In this document: positions 1 through 12,300 of the stretch, piece after piece
Layout: each line of letters begins with the position of its first letter
How positions within the stretch are numbered: position 1 is the first letter of the stretch
Assembly: GCA_964019335.1 (NCBI GenBank)
Contig: OZ025701.1
Location: 1-64,000 of the forward strand
Direction: 5' to 3'
From: Diplonema japonicum
Lineage: Eukaryota > Euglenozoa > Diplonemea > Diplonemida > Diplonemidae
DNA: 64,000 bases
The notes under the pieces: model-generated
What the model was told of the DNA's origin: nothing
The model's database searches: none
The model's input: the letters and a program-made list of their open reading frames with translations, nothing else
Program-made: the position numbers and the translations under genes

Positions 1-1267
1 TGCTCGCGACTATCCTCCACCTGAACACCTCGGGATCCACGTCGGGCTGGGTATTGAGAGTGTAGCTCACCCCCTCTTCCGCCCCCGTGGGGAAGATAGT
101 CACCCTCCTGCCTCCAGGCCGGACCTCCTGTGCTTGCTCTATCCTCGCCACAAGGTCGTACAGCCTCCCCTCTCCCCCGTCCGACGTGGTGCACTCGTCG
201 CGCAGCAGCTGGGAGTACTCTTCGCTCTCCTCCCCGCTGCACTCCTCCATCACTTGTTTCACCCTCTGGAGCCACTCCTGTGCGTCGAACTGGGTCTCCC
301 CTTCCGCGACCACATCCCCGTGGTGCGTGGCGACGACGATGTACGGCTCCTTCGGGTCACGCAACTCCATCTCCGGAAGAATGGCTTGGCTTCCCTGTGC
401 GTCCTCGGCTTCGACCCCGTCGGCTGTGTGTGTTTGGATTGTGCCTGTCGTGGTCTCTGCCTGCTGGTCCTTCCCCTCGGTGCGCTGGTTAGCTGTTTGA
501 TTGTTTTCTGTGCCATCCACCGCCCCCTGGTTCCGGGCCCCTCCTTCCTCTCCGCTCCTCACAGGGCCAGCTTTTGTGTTTTGGATTGTGCCGCTCCCTG
601 TCTCCTCCTCTCCCATCTCCGCGTCCACCCGCTCCGCCGCTGCTTTTGCTGCCGCTGACGCTGCTGCTACCACCGCCGCGGCCGCCAGGTTCGCGGTCCT
701 CCTCTCTGCCTCCTCCTGGAACTTGTTCTCCGCCGCCTTCGCCGCGGCCAGAGCAGCCATCCCTGTCAGGTAGAACGCCGCCTCAGCTACCTCCTCCTCC
801 ATTCCTGTAGCCGCAGCTTCCCGTTCCATCGCCTCCTGATCCTCCCGCTCCCTCCTCTCCTCCTGGGAGTGCTGCTCCGCTTCCGAGTCCAGTTCCATCT
901 TCTCCACCAGAACCTTCCCCTTCCTAATGGCCGCCCTCGCCACGCCCTTGACCACGGCCGCCGACACTGCGGCCTTCATGTCGTTGAAGACCTCCACCCT
1001 GTGTCGTCGCGTCCTCTTCGCTGCTTCAGATGCCACCTCCTTCAAGAACTCCCTGGCCTGCCCTGCCAGACCCCCAAACGTTTCCACCGCAAAAGGGCGG
1101 AACTGCTTGTGAGCCTCCTTGCACGCTTCCATGTGCTTCTTGTTCTTCGCCTCCTGGGCCTTGTTCGCAGCGTAGCCAGCAGTTTTTGAGGCCTGTTCCA
1201 GGTTGCCCACCGTCCGAGGGTGCACCACCGTCACATCCACCGCCAGCCCGTGGCCGTTTCCTCCGGG
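1..1267 (-). mobile_element. 5'-truncated non-LTR retrotransposon copy A (endonuclease remnant and C-terminal region, partial)
   Basis: Read on the minus strand from the A-run at 1268-1278, one frame stays open for about 420 codons to the window edge, so the copy continues beyond base 1. It starts abruptly at a PGG...LAVDVTVVHP stretch that matches the acidic strand of the restriction-like endonuclease in copy B (near 4540). It then shares the ASKTAGYAANKA and FRPFAVETFGG blocks with that copy. After this comes an Ala/Glu-rich, probably coiled or disordered stretch with imperfect internal repeats (two GTIQ-containing units), then a more globular part near the edge (RRVTIFPTG). The reverse transcriptase, zinc knuckle and first endonuclease residues are missing. 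The sequence is clearly diverged from copy B, so it is another subfamily. The abrupt 5' end fits incomplete target-primed reverse transcription. Not functional as it stands. Confidence 0.75.
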
Positions 1268-1332
1268 TTTTTTTTTTTCCCTTCCCTAAAGAACGTTTTG
1301 ACCAAAACATTGTTAAGGGAAAACAAGGACTA

Positions 1333-1363
<31 letters not shown>

Positions 1364-2040
1364 TAAAATGCATGTATGGGGGAGCGCTTTAACGAAAGCA
1401 TTTTTTTTTTTTAAAAGGGGGACTTGAGAAAATAAATAAAAAGGGGGACTTGAGAATGTTTTTTTTTTTTTTTTTTTCTTCAAAAGACACACAAGGCACG
1501 ATAAATCTTAAGAGAAAATAAAAATATTCCAAAACAGACAATCAAGTTCCAACCTGGGAGGAAGGCATGGGTTTCTCTTTTTCTTTATGGGAGGGAGAGG
1601 GGAAGAAGAAGAAGCAACTCCAAATGATAAAAATTCAAAAAAGGCTTAAAAGAAGAAGAGGCAAATTCAAAAACATACTAGGGAGGAATGAGTGGGGCAG
1701 GGGGTAAAATTTAGGAGGGGGAAAGAGGGAGAATCAAAAAAGGGGAAAGGGGCAGAGTGGCCAATGTCCATGCGAAAAAGCATAGAGCGGGGGAAGAAGA
1801 AAATCAAAAACAGGAAAAACACATCACCACAAAAGAAAAAAGAAAAAAAAAAAAAAAACGTCGACCGAGATGGTTCCACTTCAAAAAGAAAAAGAAAAAG
1901 AAAAACAGAAAAATAAAAAAAAAAAAAAAAAAAAGGAAAAACAAAAAGAAAAAAAAAAAAAGGAAAAAAAAAAAAAAAATCTAAGTGGTTCTATCTAGCC
2001 TGGCCGTTGTAGCACCTGTTCCCTATTCTTTTATTTTTCC
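1268..2040. other. low-complexity A-rich spacer between two retroelement copies
   Basis: No coding region is supported. The stretch holds an AAAAAT-type array (about 1333-1369), a duplicated unit (aaaagggggacttgagaa) near 1413 and 1439, a T-run at 1460-1477 and a long A/G-rich tract at 1780-1980. Apparent open frames here encode only Lys/Arg-rich or Phe-rich runs and are composition artefacts. Confidence 0.7.
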
Positions 2041-2075
2041 CTTTTTTTTTTTTCTCAGAAAAAAAAAAAAAAGTT
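2041..2075. repeat. poly(T)-poly(A) snap-back at the 3' end of retroelement B
   Basis: A T-run of about 13, a five-base spacer (ctcag) and an A-run of about 14 form a near-perfect inverted repeat roughly 55 bases beyond the stop codon of copy B. On the element's own (minus) strand the final A-run is probably its poly(A) tail. The T-run before it would fold back on it. Confidence 0.55.
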
Positions 2076-5000
2076 TCACATCTTCCTATGGCGGGGGGGG
2101 GGAGAACAGCCCCCCACACCCCCGCTGGCCTATCTGGCCAGCGAGCCTTTGGACCTCTTCTTGTGGGGTATGGGCCCCACCCGTGCCCTCCCCGACTCGA
2201 GCTGCAGCCAAGCCACCGCACTGTTCACCGGGGCCCAGTTCTCCTTGTTGCGCACCTTGACCGTGTCCCGCACCAGGTCGTCGCTCCCCAGCTCTTCCAT
2301 CAACCTGTGCTCCGCCAAGAACTTGAACTGGGGCCCGGTCATCCCCTTGAGCTCACCCCTGCATATGTTGGCTTCGACCACGGTGCCATCCGCCCCCGTA
2401 CCCTTCAGATAGATGTAGCCACCCTCCACACAATCCGAGTCAGTACTGGCCGATCGGGCCCGGGCCCGCTTCTTGTCCTTCTTGCTCCACTTCAGCTCTT
2501 CCAGGGTGGGGAGGTCCGTGGCAACCACCTCAGGCCGCCTCTCCCTGTCTTCCTCCTTCTTCCGGGCCAACAGCCCAAGGTACCTCTCAAAGGAGACGTC
2601 CTCGAACAACCCCGGGACCGTCACCACCGCTGACTGCAGGTCGACCTCTTCAACACCCATCTTCCGCAGATGGTCCTGGACAGTGCGCCTCGTCTCCTTC
2701 TCGCAGGGCCCCCTCCCCTCGTAGACGTCGAGGGTGACCTTCCTTCCATCCCTCACCCACGCCTTCACTTTGATCAGGTCCTTGACCTTTCCCACTGGGG
2801 CCCTTATCCTTGCGTCGCACCTCTCCAAGAACTCACGTAGTGTCACCTTGGTAGCGCCGGCTCCCGCCGCAATGCCCACTACCCCTTCCTTCCCCGGTGT
2901 CGGGTGGTGTCTGCACCCCCGGGTCTGCAACTTGACCACCCTCCATGCCGTTTCCAGAGTCCCCTTGAGCACGCCACCCTTGAAACGAACAGGTTGCACC
3001 GCCGAACACCCACACGCGTACGTGATCTGGAAATCCTGGACCGTCCTCGGGAACTCGAACTCGCGGTATGTTTCCGACTTCTGCACCTCACAACCCACAA
3101 TGCGGCTGCGGCGCTCTCCGTCCGACCCACCTTCCAAGCTTGCGAAGTACTGCTTTACCATCATGTATCCAAGTCCAGCGATACCAATCTGGCCAGCCAT
3201 AGCCACCTCCAGTGGAACACCCAGCGACTCGGCCTTCGCAAGAAGCATCTCCTCAGTCCTCTCCCTTCCAGGGTCCGTTCCTTCTTCAAGGATGATCTCC
3301 ACCCGGCCCTCGAACTGGATGATGAACTTGAGCAGTCGGTCCCCCGGCCTCGCCCTCAGTGGCACCATCGCTCTCGGAATTGGGATGCCCATCACCACAT
3401 CAATCGGGTCAAGCTGAACGAAGTCTCCCCCTACTTCCACCTGCTGTTCCCTTTCCGGTGCCCCGACTCCCATCAGCTGATCTCCCTCCGGCGTCTGGAT
3501 CCCACCCCTAGGTGTGTCAGGCCCCGACTGGCTGCCTCCGCTCGGTGCGTTCCCGCCCTCTTTGGTCCCTTCGGGGGCGTCATCCGCCTGCGGCTTCAGA
3601 GTCCTCCCACCGCCCTGTCTCTTCGCAGCTTGTTCCCTACAGAATTCGCTCACGGTCATCTTCCTCGTAGCAGTTGTCGCACTCTGGTCCCCCTTGTTCG
3701 AGTCCCTCTGGGACTCCGTATCCCCCTTAGGACACTGGTCCAAGGTCTGGTTCACCGCAGCGTCAGTCGCCCCTTGTCTCTTCCCATCTTCCTGGGCCTT
3801 CGGGTCAAGCTCCCCTCCCTGCCCAGCCCTCTCGCTGGATCCTGTTCCGGCCATCTCCGTGTCTTCTCCTCCCGGCGAGGCTGCTTCGAGTCCTGCTCCC
3901 GCTTTCCCTTGTGTTCCACCCTCCACCGGTTCCGCCTTTCGCTGCTGCTGCATTCGGGCGTCCAGGTCCTTCTTCGTCTGCTCCAGAAGGGCATCCAGCT
4001 GGTGGGCCACCGTGATTGGGGGTCCGCCTCCCTGTCCCTTCACTTCCCTCTCGGACGACTCCTCAGCTTCGGTGGTTTTTTCATTGCCGAAGGAGTCCTC
4101 TGTGAGGTCAGTGTTGGATTCAGTGTTGGGTTCGTTGTTCGCTTCCTCGTTGTCCTTTTTTTCCTCTTCGCCGTCCGGTACCGGGGGCCCTGGATCCAAC
4201 TGTACAGGCCCTTTGACTAACAGCGCCCCTGCTATCGATCTCATCATGGCCGTTGACACCTCTTGGACCACACGCCTGTGTATCGAGACTCTGTCCCCGT
4301 GAGCCCGCGCAGCTATGCTCCTGGACAGTTTCTTCGTGAGGTAGACTGCTGCCTCCCCGAACCCCCCAAAGGTCTCCATCGCGAAAGGTACAAAGGCCAC
4401 GCGTGTCTTGGCGAGCTCCGCCTCATACTTCTGGCGCTTGTAGTGTTCCGCCTTCGCCGCTGCGTACCCCGCAGTCTTCGCCGCCTGGTTGACACAAGAC
4501 TCGTTCCTCGGGTGCACGATGACCACGTCCATAGCCATTGGGCGGGAACCCCCCACCCCACCTGGGAAGAACACGTCCGCCGGGCGCTGGGACGACCCCG
4601 GGATCAGCCCCGTCTTCTCCATCGTTGCGCTCACCCCGGCCCACTGACAGTGTCTGTGGATGGTCTCCTTCACCCGGTCGTGCCTCGCAATCCTGGCGTT
4701 GCCGCATCCCTGGGCATGGTCACCCCATACGTCCATCCCCTCAGTCTTGCACCTCGGGTCGTGGCAGCTCTCACCCTGCTTGTAGACCGGAGCCCCCAAC
4801 CACCACTTGATCAGAGCCCCAAACTCGTTGTCCGACAGCTGGTTGTAGAAGTCAGGCGTCGCCGTCAACCACGCCCCCGCATAGTGCATTGACTCCGACA
4901 TCAACCTCGCTCTCGAGCGTGCATCTGCTTTCGCCAAGAGGTCCTCCAGCGCCTTTCATCAAGCACCCTAGAGAGCCACCTCTGGCTGCAGATGTGGGGG

Positions 5001-5380
5001 GCCTTGGCCACCATGTCGGGTGTAATCTGCATGCCGCCCTTCGTCCTGTTGAACCACTCGAGCCAGCTCCCCCATACACCCCCTTCCAGCCCATGTTCGT
5101 ATTTGGGATCCAGCTCCTTGCACAGCTTCATCGTCGACGCCCTCGAAGCCATGTTGGCCGCGCGCAGGTGCTCCTGGCAGCTCCTCATCCCAAGCCCACC
5201 GACTTTTACGGACAGTTTCGCCTGCTGCCATTCTTTCGACCCGTTCTCGAACTGCATGCCGCACACCTTCGACATCGTCTTCCGCACCATCTCGTCGAAC
5301 CTGTGCATGACCCCTCCCACATGCGAGTCTGGGACCACTCTCATGTAAAACACCAGTTTGCTGTATGAGCTGCATGGGCA
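2076..5380 (-). mobile_element. 5'-truncated non-LTR retrotransposon copy B with restriction-like endonuclease
   Basis: On the minus strand this copy holds, in order, the end of a reverse transcriptase (about 5365-4960, with KLVFYMRVVP and a GGLGMRS motif), a Cys/His zinc knuckle, a PD-(D/E)XK endonuclease, a long low-complexity linker and a large C-terminal region. It ends in a short 3' UTR and an A-run. The palm and finger motifs, including the catalytic FADD-type box, are absent, so the copy is 5'-truncated. The thumb part and the downstream 935-codon frame are in different frames, so there is a one-base indel near 4960. Elements with a C-terminal restriction-like endonuclease (R2/R4/CRE-like groups) are known to insert site-specifically; clade assignment here is uncertain. 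The copy cannot be autonomous. Confidence 0.8.
2130..4960 (-). pseudogene. retroelement polyprotein C-terminal part: zinc knuckle, endonuclease, long extension
   Basis: The frame is open for 935 codons from 4937 (likely joined, before a frameshift, to the reverse-transcriptase end at 4960-5365). Numbering from 4937: zinc-knuckle ligands C58, C63, H74 and C78 (WGDHAQGC); endonuclease residues RPAD at 118-121, D137 in MAMDVVIVHP and the Lys-rich AKAEHYKRQKY at 161-171. Residues about 240-500 are Gln/Glu/Gly/Pro-rich and probably disordered. Residues about 505-935 look globular (PRAMVPLRARPGDRLLKF; a Cys/His group CGC...CRHHP) and end with a basic tail. Known restriction-like-endonuclease elements usually stop soon after the endonuclease, so this extension of over 600 residues is odd. 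I do not recognise its fold. Confidence 0.7.
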
Positions 5381-6341
5381 AAATAGCCCCGGACGACGGA
5401 CGCAACGGCAAACCCAGGCAGAGGCGGCAGGCACCAGCAAAACACGAACGACCAATAAAGTACAGACTGTAAGCGAGCATTGGAATTGTTCATACCATGG
5501 ATTCACAGCGTATAAATTTACGCAAATCCTCAAAAAGGATTCGATTGGGTCGAGAAGTGTGATGCATCTGGCTGCAATGCTGTGGATTCTGCAGTTCTCT
5601 CACGTGTTTGTCTGTTGACGATGGCTCGTGTATTCTAGTGAGTAGGTTACGACAGGAAGTGTGTAGGTCAGGTACATCGCTCTGGGGGTGGGTGTCCCCA
5701 TTCCGCTAAAGTAGTGGGCTCTCGTTGAATTATGCAAGATTTGCGCCAGTTTCCATTGCTATTCAACATGGACCGTGTTCTAATCAAGAGAAGTACCCCC
5801 TTGCCGTGCGTGAGCCTGCCCTAAGAACTTTGAACTGCCGTGTGGTGGCTGTGTTCGCAACTACTTGCAGATGGTACCGTGAAGCGCCACTAAATCCAAT
5901 CTTACAGCTAACCCTCAGTGAGGGGCTTCGTAAGCCTGGCAGGCGTCATTCCCATTTAGATGCATTTTTTACCTGTGTTAACTAAAATAATAGAAAGCTT
6001 TCGAACCTGAAATTAACTTGAAATAAAATACACGGAACGGACCAACGCTGAACGAAAGCACTGAAGTGACGTGAAGTGGTTTGAGAACCGCTTGTCTACA
6101 ATTTACTTCTTTGACAAAATATCAATATATCATTAAAACTCATTCTATATACCCCAAGTCAGGAAGAAAACACGGGGAAAACACCGCAAACTCGAACAAT
6201 AATAAAAAACTAAACAGACCCGTGGCTGCTTCTGAAACGCTGCAGATGAGGATGAAAAACTGGAAAGGGTAGAGAAGAACAAAATGTTATCACCCGTTAC
6301 CACGTTATAAAAGGTAAAAAAAGTAAATGTGCAGAAATATG
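5381..6341. other. intergenic region downstream of the giant gene
   Basis: No gene is supported. A plus-strand frame at 5725-5985 has no recognisable domain and no splice pattern. The stretch includes the 3' UTR of the giant gene (its stop is at 6342) and the 5' junction of retroelement B near 5370-5400. I see no tRNA-like cloverleaf. Confidence 0.5.
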
Positions 6342-9300
6342 CTACATTTCTTCGGCCATATTGTCGGGGCTGGTGAAGAAAGAGGTGGCCGGGGCTAGAC
6401 TGTGGGGCGAGGATTGGGTAGGGGAAGGCTGAGCAGCAACTTCACCATAAGCAACAGGCCACCACTCTTGCATCTCGCTCTCTGTGAGGAAGCGCTTCGT
6501 TTGCCGCTGGTGAACTGATTCGTTACGCTCGGTCATGTCACGGAACCACTGCCAACGCTCTCTCCTGTTAGGATACTTCTCTTTGTCTGTCTTGGCTGTT
6601 CTATCCGCCTCTAGAACCTCATTTTCCCACCTTGATCTCAAAAAGGCTGGCTTCTTTTCCCTCCACTGCGTCTGTGCAAATGTGGTGATCTCTTCACAAG
6701 TCACGTTTCCATCACCATCTTCGTCAATCATCTGTACTAGCTCTGCTTTCCCTTCTACAAAGATGTTCTTTACAAACACTAACAGCACAACGATATTCAA
6801 CAGAAGCAGCGTCACGCTAAGTCCCACATCCACACGGCTAGAAGGATCCTCAAAGTAGATGAGGCCTATGTTCAGCGACACGGTGATGCTCAGGAGGCTG
6901 ATTGTCTCCAAACGCCATAAGACATTATATTTAAAAGGCTTCGCGAAAATGTTCAGCAAAGCGAAAAACAACATTGTCCACATGGCGAAGTACAGCTGGT
7001 AGTTCTCGGAGTTATCGAGGAACACAACAATGAAGACAATAAGCATCTTGCGTACCATGATCACCATTTCCCAATAGTAGCACTTCCTTCGAAAGCCACT
7101 GTAAAGGAAACCCAATGTTCCGAGCACATTCTTTGTGTGAAGGACGTGGCGGTGTCTTCTTAGCAGCAGCCATCCCACCAGAGGGATCCCAAAGCCATAC
7201 ACAAAGAAGAACAGAAGTGACAGCACCATAAAAGCCGGATATGGGGATTCATCACAGTCAATTCTTGTGTCTGCCTTGAGATAACTATGGCACGTGCCGT
7301 GATCTACGCACACAGATTCGCTACAGTTCAGCATCAAGGCGATCTCTTTTGTGAGACTGGGATAAATCAAGAACAAGATGACAATGACAGCCACTTTCCA
7401 CACCGTCCATAGGTTAATCTTCACTTCGACACCGTGCTCAGCGAGAGGTGAAGTCTTTGGTTGCAATCTCATTCTCGTGTTGAATTTCTTTGAATCATGC
7501 TTGTGGACCAGTCTGTCACATTCCTCGCAGAAGTACTGATCCATGTGCGGGTCGAAAACCACAGCGAAGTCATGATAACATAGTTCGCATGTTTCCATCA
7601 CCACGAGCTCTCTGTCTTGCTTTTGAAGCATAGCAATGAACTCAGGCGACAATTGTTTCCTTCCGACAGTGTCATCAGAGTTTTCGGTAGTGAGATCTTC
7701 CCTATCGTCAACACTTTCCTCCTTGATGCCTTCTACGCTACCGTTCTCGAACTTCTCTTTTATCTCAGCTGGCGTGAGCGTCTGTCTCCAAGCATTCCAC
7801 TTGTCGTGCAGCCTTCTGACGCGTGCCATCTTGTAAAGCACTTCATAAGGTATCTGCGAGGCAAGACTGTGCACACTGTGCACAATATGCGTGCCAGCCT
7901 CATTTGTTGGAACAGGCATCAGTGCGTCTTTCTTGAATGCACCCTGTCGCGGTGATAGGTCTTCGTTCTGTGTGATATATTTCAATTATTAGGGATCATA
8001 TTATTTAGCGAGTTATAACATACCTCAAGAAGCCACTGGGGCGCCTGCTCGATTGTGCTCTCTTCGGTGTCGTGCTCTCTGTTGGTGCTTAACAGTGGTT
8101 TGAAAACATACTTCACGCCCCTTGCTCTGATCACCACGTCATCTGCCTGGTCCGCCTTGCCAGGTGACTGCGGTGGTGTCAATGGATCTACATGCGTGAA
8201 CCTCTCGAGCTTCTGCCCTGTCACAACATCCGTCCTTGTAACCTTCCACAAGCTATTACCTGTGCCTGACACCTTCTCACATGTCATGGTGTCTTTTTCA
8301 TTCTCTGTGTATGACTGGTGAGTGAGCCCCTTCCCAAACACAAGCAGCTCTGCTTTTTCCCGTCTTTTTGCAACTAGCTTCCCAGATTTCCCAGGTATCG
8401 ACTCCTGCAGCTCCGGCGTGTGTCCTTCGACGGGCCAGGGAGGGTTGCGGGCAACAGCATATTTCACCATCTTCTCATTTGCCATGCGCGACTTTTTCGT
8501 GCCCTTTCCACGATCGAGTTCAGTGTTAGGAAACAACTTCGCAAACAACTTCCACTCCCTGTCACTCAGATTCTTGAAGTCATACTCGGTCGATATCTGC
8601 GAAGGTTCAAAAGTACTAATGGCATACCCCATGCGAGCAAAGTCGTGTAACTTCTTTCTGTAGCTTCATTCTGGCCAAACACGCGTCGAGCAACTCTCCA
8701 TGGAATACATTGCGTAAGTGCTTCTCGGTAGGTCGGTGCTCTTCAATGTCGCACTGTGGTGAATAAATAGATAAGGTACAAACATACCCTGTATCGCTCC
8801 TTGTTGATAGAGCCTACACCATTGTTGGGAAACAAACTTTCCAAGATACAGCACGAAAGACACAACTGACACCCATACTCTGCTTTAGCAAATTCTACAG
8901 CTCCAGTCTCTGTGCCGTGCACTTTGTCCATCACAAGTACCTTGGACTTTCTGCCAGTTTCCAGCTTTATGTAACTTGACTCAGTGAACGTGATGTTCAG
9001 CTCCTGCTCGTTGATCTGCAGCAGTGACCCTGACGAGTTATCTTGAGGCAGTTGTCGCCGCTCCTGGTCATGCTCTGCCAGCTGCGTGGCACACCTGTCG
9101 ATAGCTGCACGGAGCTCTTCCCTATCCTTCTCTATAATCACCCAGTCGTACAACCAATGATATGGAGACGCGCACTCCATGACGCAAGGCACGTAAGGCG
9201 CCTTAACTGTTTCTTGCTTGCCCTGTAGCTTGTCTTTTAGTTGCTTCAAGAGTAACACCAACGCAGGTATCACCACCACAATCACTGGTATCACCATCCA

Positions 9301-12300
9301 CACCACAAATAAATCGTAGTAATCAAGCGACGGTGCTGCACAGCCAATAGAAATAAGGCTGCTACCAGGCCCTGCGCCCTTCGACTCCGCCTCTGTCAAG
9401 GATTCCAACGTTTTGCTGTTCTTTGCCACTATTTCAGACGTTAGCCCGGTTACTTGCAAGTGGTTCATCAACATCTTCACCATTACCGAAACACGCGATA
9501 CCTCCGCGATAGTAGGCCCTGTGTTCAAGTTGATGGCCACAAGAATGATGATTAGGGTAATAAGCGCTACTGACACAAGTGCGATGAGGAAGTAGTTCTG
9601 TGTCTGGTTCGGACATTTCACGCACGTGTCCTGATCCTTTCCGTAGCCCGAGGCACACTCTCCACAGAATGTGCCCATTGTGCCTTCTTTGCATTGTGCG
9701 TTTGATCTGTTTACGTCATGCTCTGGAGTCAAACCCACAAGATCTCCCAGAGCACCGCCCTTGCAATTATCTTCTTTGCACTCCCATGACACGTACGACA
9801 CTGGTTCCCTCCAATACCCGCTTGCGGCCTTTAGCTCTGGGGCCTTTCGGGAACACTTCATTCCAGCAGATGGACACTCACCGCACTTAGTTAAACAGCT
9901 GAAGGGGCTGTCGGCCTGGGCATACGCAGGCGGCACACCAGGCACAGGCTTCCCAACAGCGCGATTCCAGCACCCGAACTCGAACGTGTACCCGTATTTT
10001 GTACAAGGATCATTCCCTGGGCAACACGGCAATGGACTGACCGTCCAAACTAGCGAGCCTGAAAGTCTGATCTTGCTAGCCACTTGCTTTTCTGCAGAGC
10101 TCACATTGAGGTCTGGCAGCTTTGCCTCAAAGGATATCTTGCAAGTCATGGCGTTCCACACCCTGAACTGAACGAAAGTAAAAGTGACTTCCTTATTCAG
10201 GGTTACTTCATTAGACGTCGAAAAGTTGCATGCGAACCCCGACAACTTGTCTAAATCCGCCGCGCTATCTGTGTAACCATGCCTCGAAAGCGCAAGGCTG
10301 TTGCTGAGTTCAGGAACTTGTCTTGTCCACGCGACTGTGACAGGCACTACATTACCTGCGTCATCTACTATGTCGGTGCTTGTGAGCTTGTTGCCTGCAA
10401 GATCCTCGACAACTATGCTCTGGGTCAACTGTTGTGGCTCTAAATTGTTCACGTCCACCGTTTCCTTGGTGCCTGGTGCCCAGGCTAAGCGGTGGGGCTT
10501 CCCAACCTCTACTTTGAACTTAGCGATGTATCCATTCTTACTGCACTCGGTGGCACGTGAAACGAGAGTGTCAACACAACTAACCAATCTCTGCTCCTCA
10601 GGGTACCAGCTTTCGGGTGTGAAATCCCTGGCCAAAATACCATAAGTACCTTCAACAGGACGGTGTAGAGTAAAACTAAACAGCGACGTGCCATTCAACA
10701 TCTCGTGCTGCTGCGAGTGCTCCGGTATTTCCGATCTAATGCCTGTGTTGTAGGTAATCTTGGTAGCATCGAGCAGCACCCGTGGCCCCGATGCGGGGAT
10801 GAAATACGTGTCGAGCACAATGCGCCGCTTTACGGTGTCGTCATCGCCCATGTCGTTGCCTGCTTCGTCTTTCGAAGTTACATTGAAGTCGCTTAGAAGC
10901 ACGGTCTCGCTGTATCCTTCTCCGTCGGACTTAACTATCGCATAGAAGTCACTCTCCAGGTGCATCTCGCTTGCCCCTATCTGCACAGCTTCACCTTTAA
11001 TTGAATACTTCTTTGATTGCCTGCCAGCAAAGGAAGAACCCCCACCTGTAGTATCCACTGCAAGCGATGATTGTACAGGACTATTCAGTGCTCCTGTTGT
11101 GCTGGAACTCTGCAAGATCTTGGCCCCGCGACCAAAAGGCACTGCGGATGTGGGGTCACACGGCAAACCATTCAGTTTGCTACCAGTCTCACAGCAGCTC
11201 TCTCTGTCAGCAGTGGTGTAGCCATTCACATTTGTCGTAATTGGCGCGTAGTAATTTAAGCAATAGTACTCACATCGAGGCCATTTCATTGTCATAGCAC
11301 ACGCGTTGGCTAGTTCGGCAGCAAGTTCACACTGCACAGTGACGTCTTTCAGGGGAAAGGTAATCAGAACTCGTAACTTTTCTGCTCCACTATTCCCACT
11401 TGCAACTGATTGCGCGAAGTCAAACAAATCACCATAGACAATAAGCGGCTGCGTGGCCACCGTGTTGGAGACCAGGGACAACGACTGCGGTTGGAAATCA
11501 CATATAAGATCGAAACAGTTGTTTATGCACTTGATCGTGTCCAACTGTGTTTGCAATTTCGGAAGTTCGAAACCGTACTGATCGAGGATTTTGCCGTAAA
11601 ACTCGAAAGTCAGATTTGTCACGGTACTCACATCGTTCGACACAACACGCATATTTCTGTATGAGGCGATCCCTTGGCTGGAGAATACAGGGTTGTTCAA
11701 TTGTCTTTCTGTTTCAGCCGCAGCAGAAGTGTTGCTGCGAGGCTCTGTTTTCCAGGGACAACTTGTGATCTTACAGTTCGGCTCAGGCGATGCAGTTGCT
11801 CTCACGTAGATGTTGTGCTTCGCTGGCAGTGTAGTAACGGTGTTGTCTGCAATGTCCAACAAGCGGAACCTCGGTTGTGTGGTTAGCTCCCTGTTGATGG
11901 TCATGGTCGCTACTGGTTTCCCTTCTAGCCCATTCAGGTCCCACTCGGCACTGTCAAACACTACTCTATGTGGCAAACCCTCCTTGACAACAAATGTCTT
12001 CACAATAGGTGGCAGGCCTTGCAAAGCGATTTCTAACGCGTACTCGCCCTTCGCAGGGTACAGCATAGCTATCTCTTCGAACACGAGGTACGATTGCGTC
12101 ATGAGGTTGGTCCCTTTAACCTGAAGGTTCACTGCGTAAGTGGACTTGGCAATGCCTCCTTTTACAGAAGCGACATGAGCAATTGCACCAGGAAGCATCT
12201 GTGTGTTCGTGGGTGTGATCTTCACCTTAACAGCTCTTGTGATGCCTGAGTCTAGTGATACTTCCTTGTCCTGCTCATACAAAGACACAACATCCATTGA

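Noticed and set aside
1692-1984. Lys-rich open frames on the plus strand
   Set aside because: These are composition artefacts of an A-rich tract.
5725-5985. 86-codon plus-strand frame
   Set aside because: It has no recognisable motif, no acceptor-like leader and the opposite orientation to every gene in the window.
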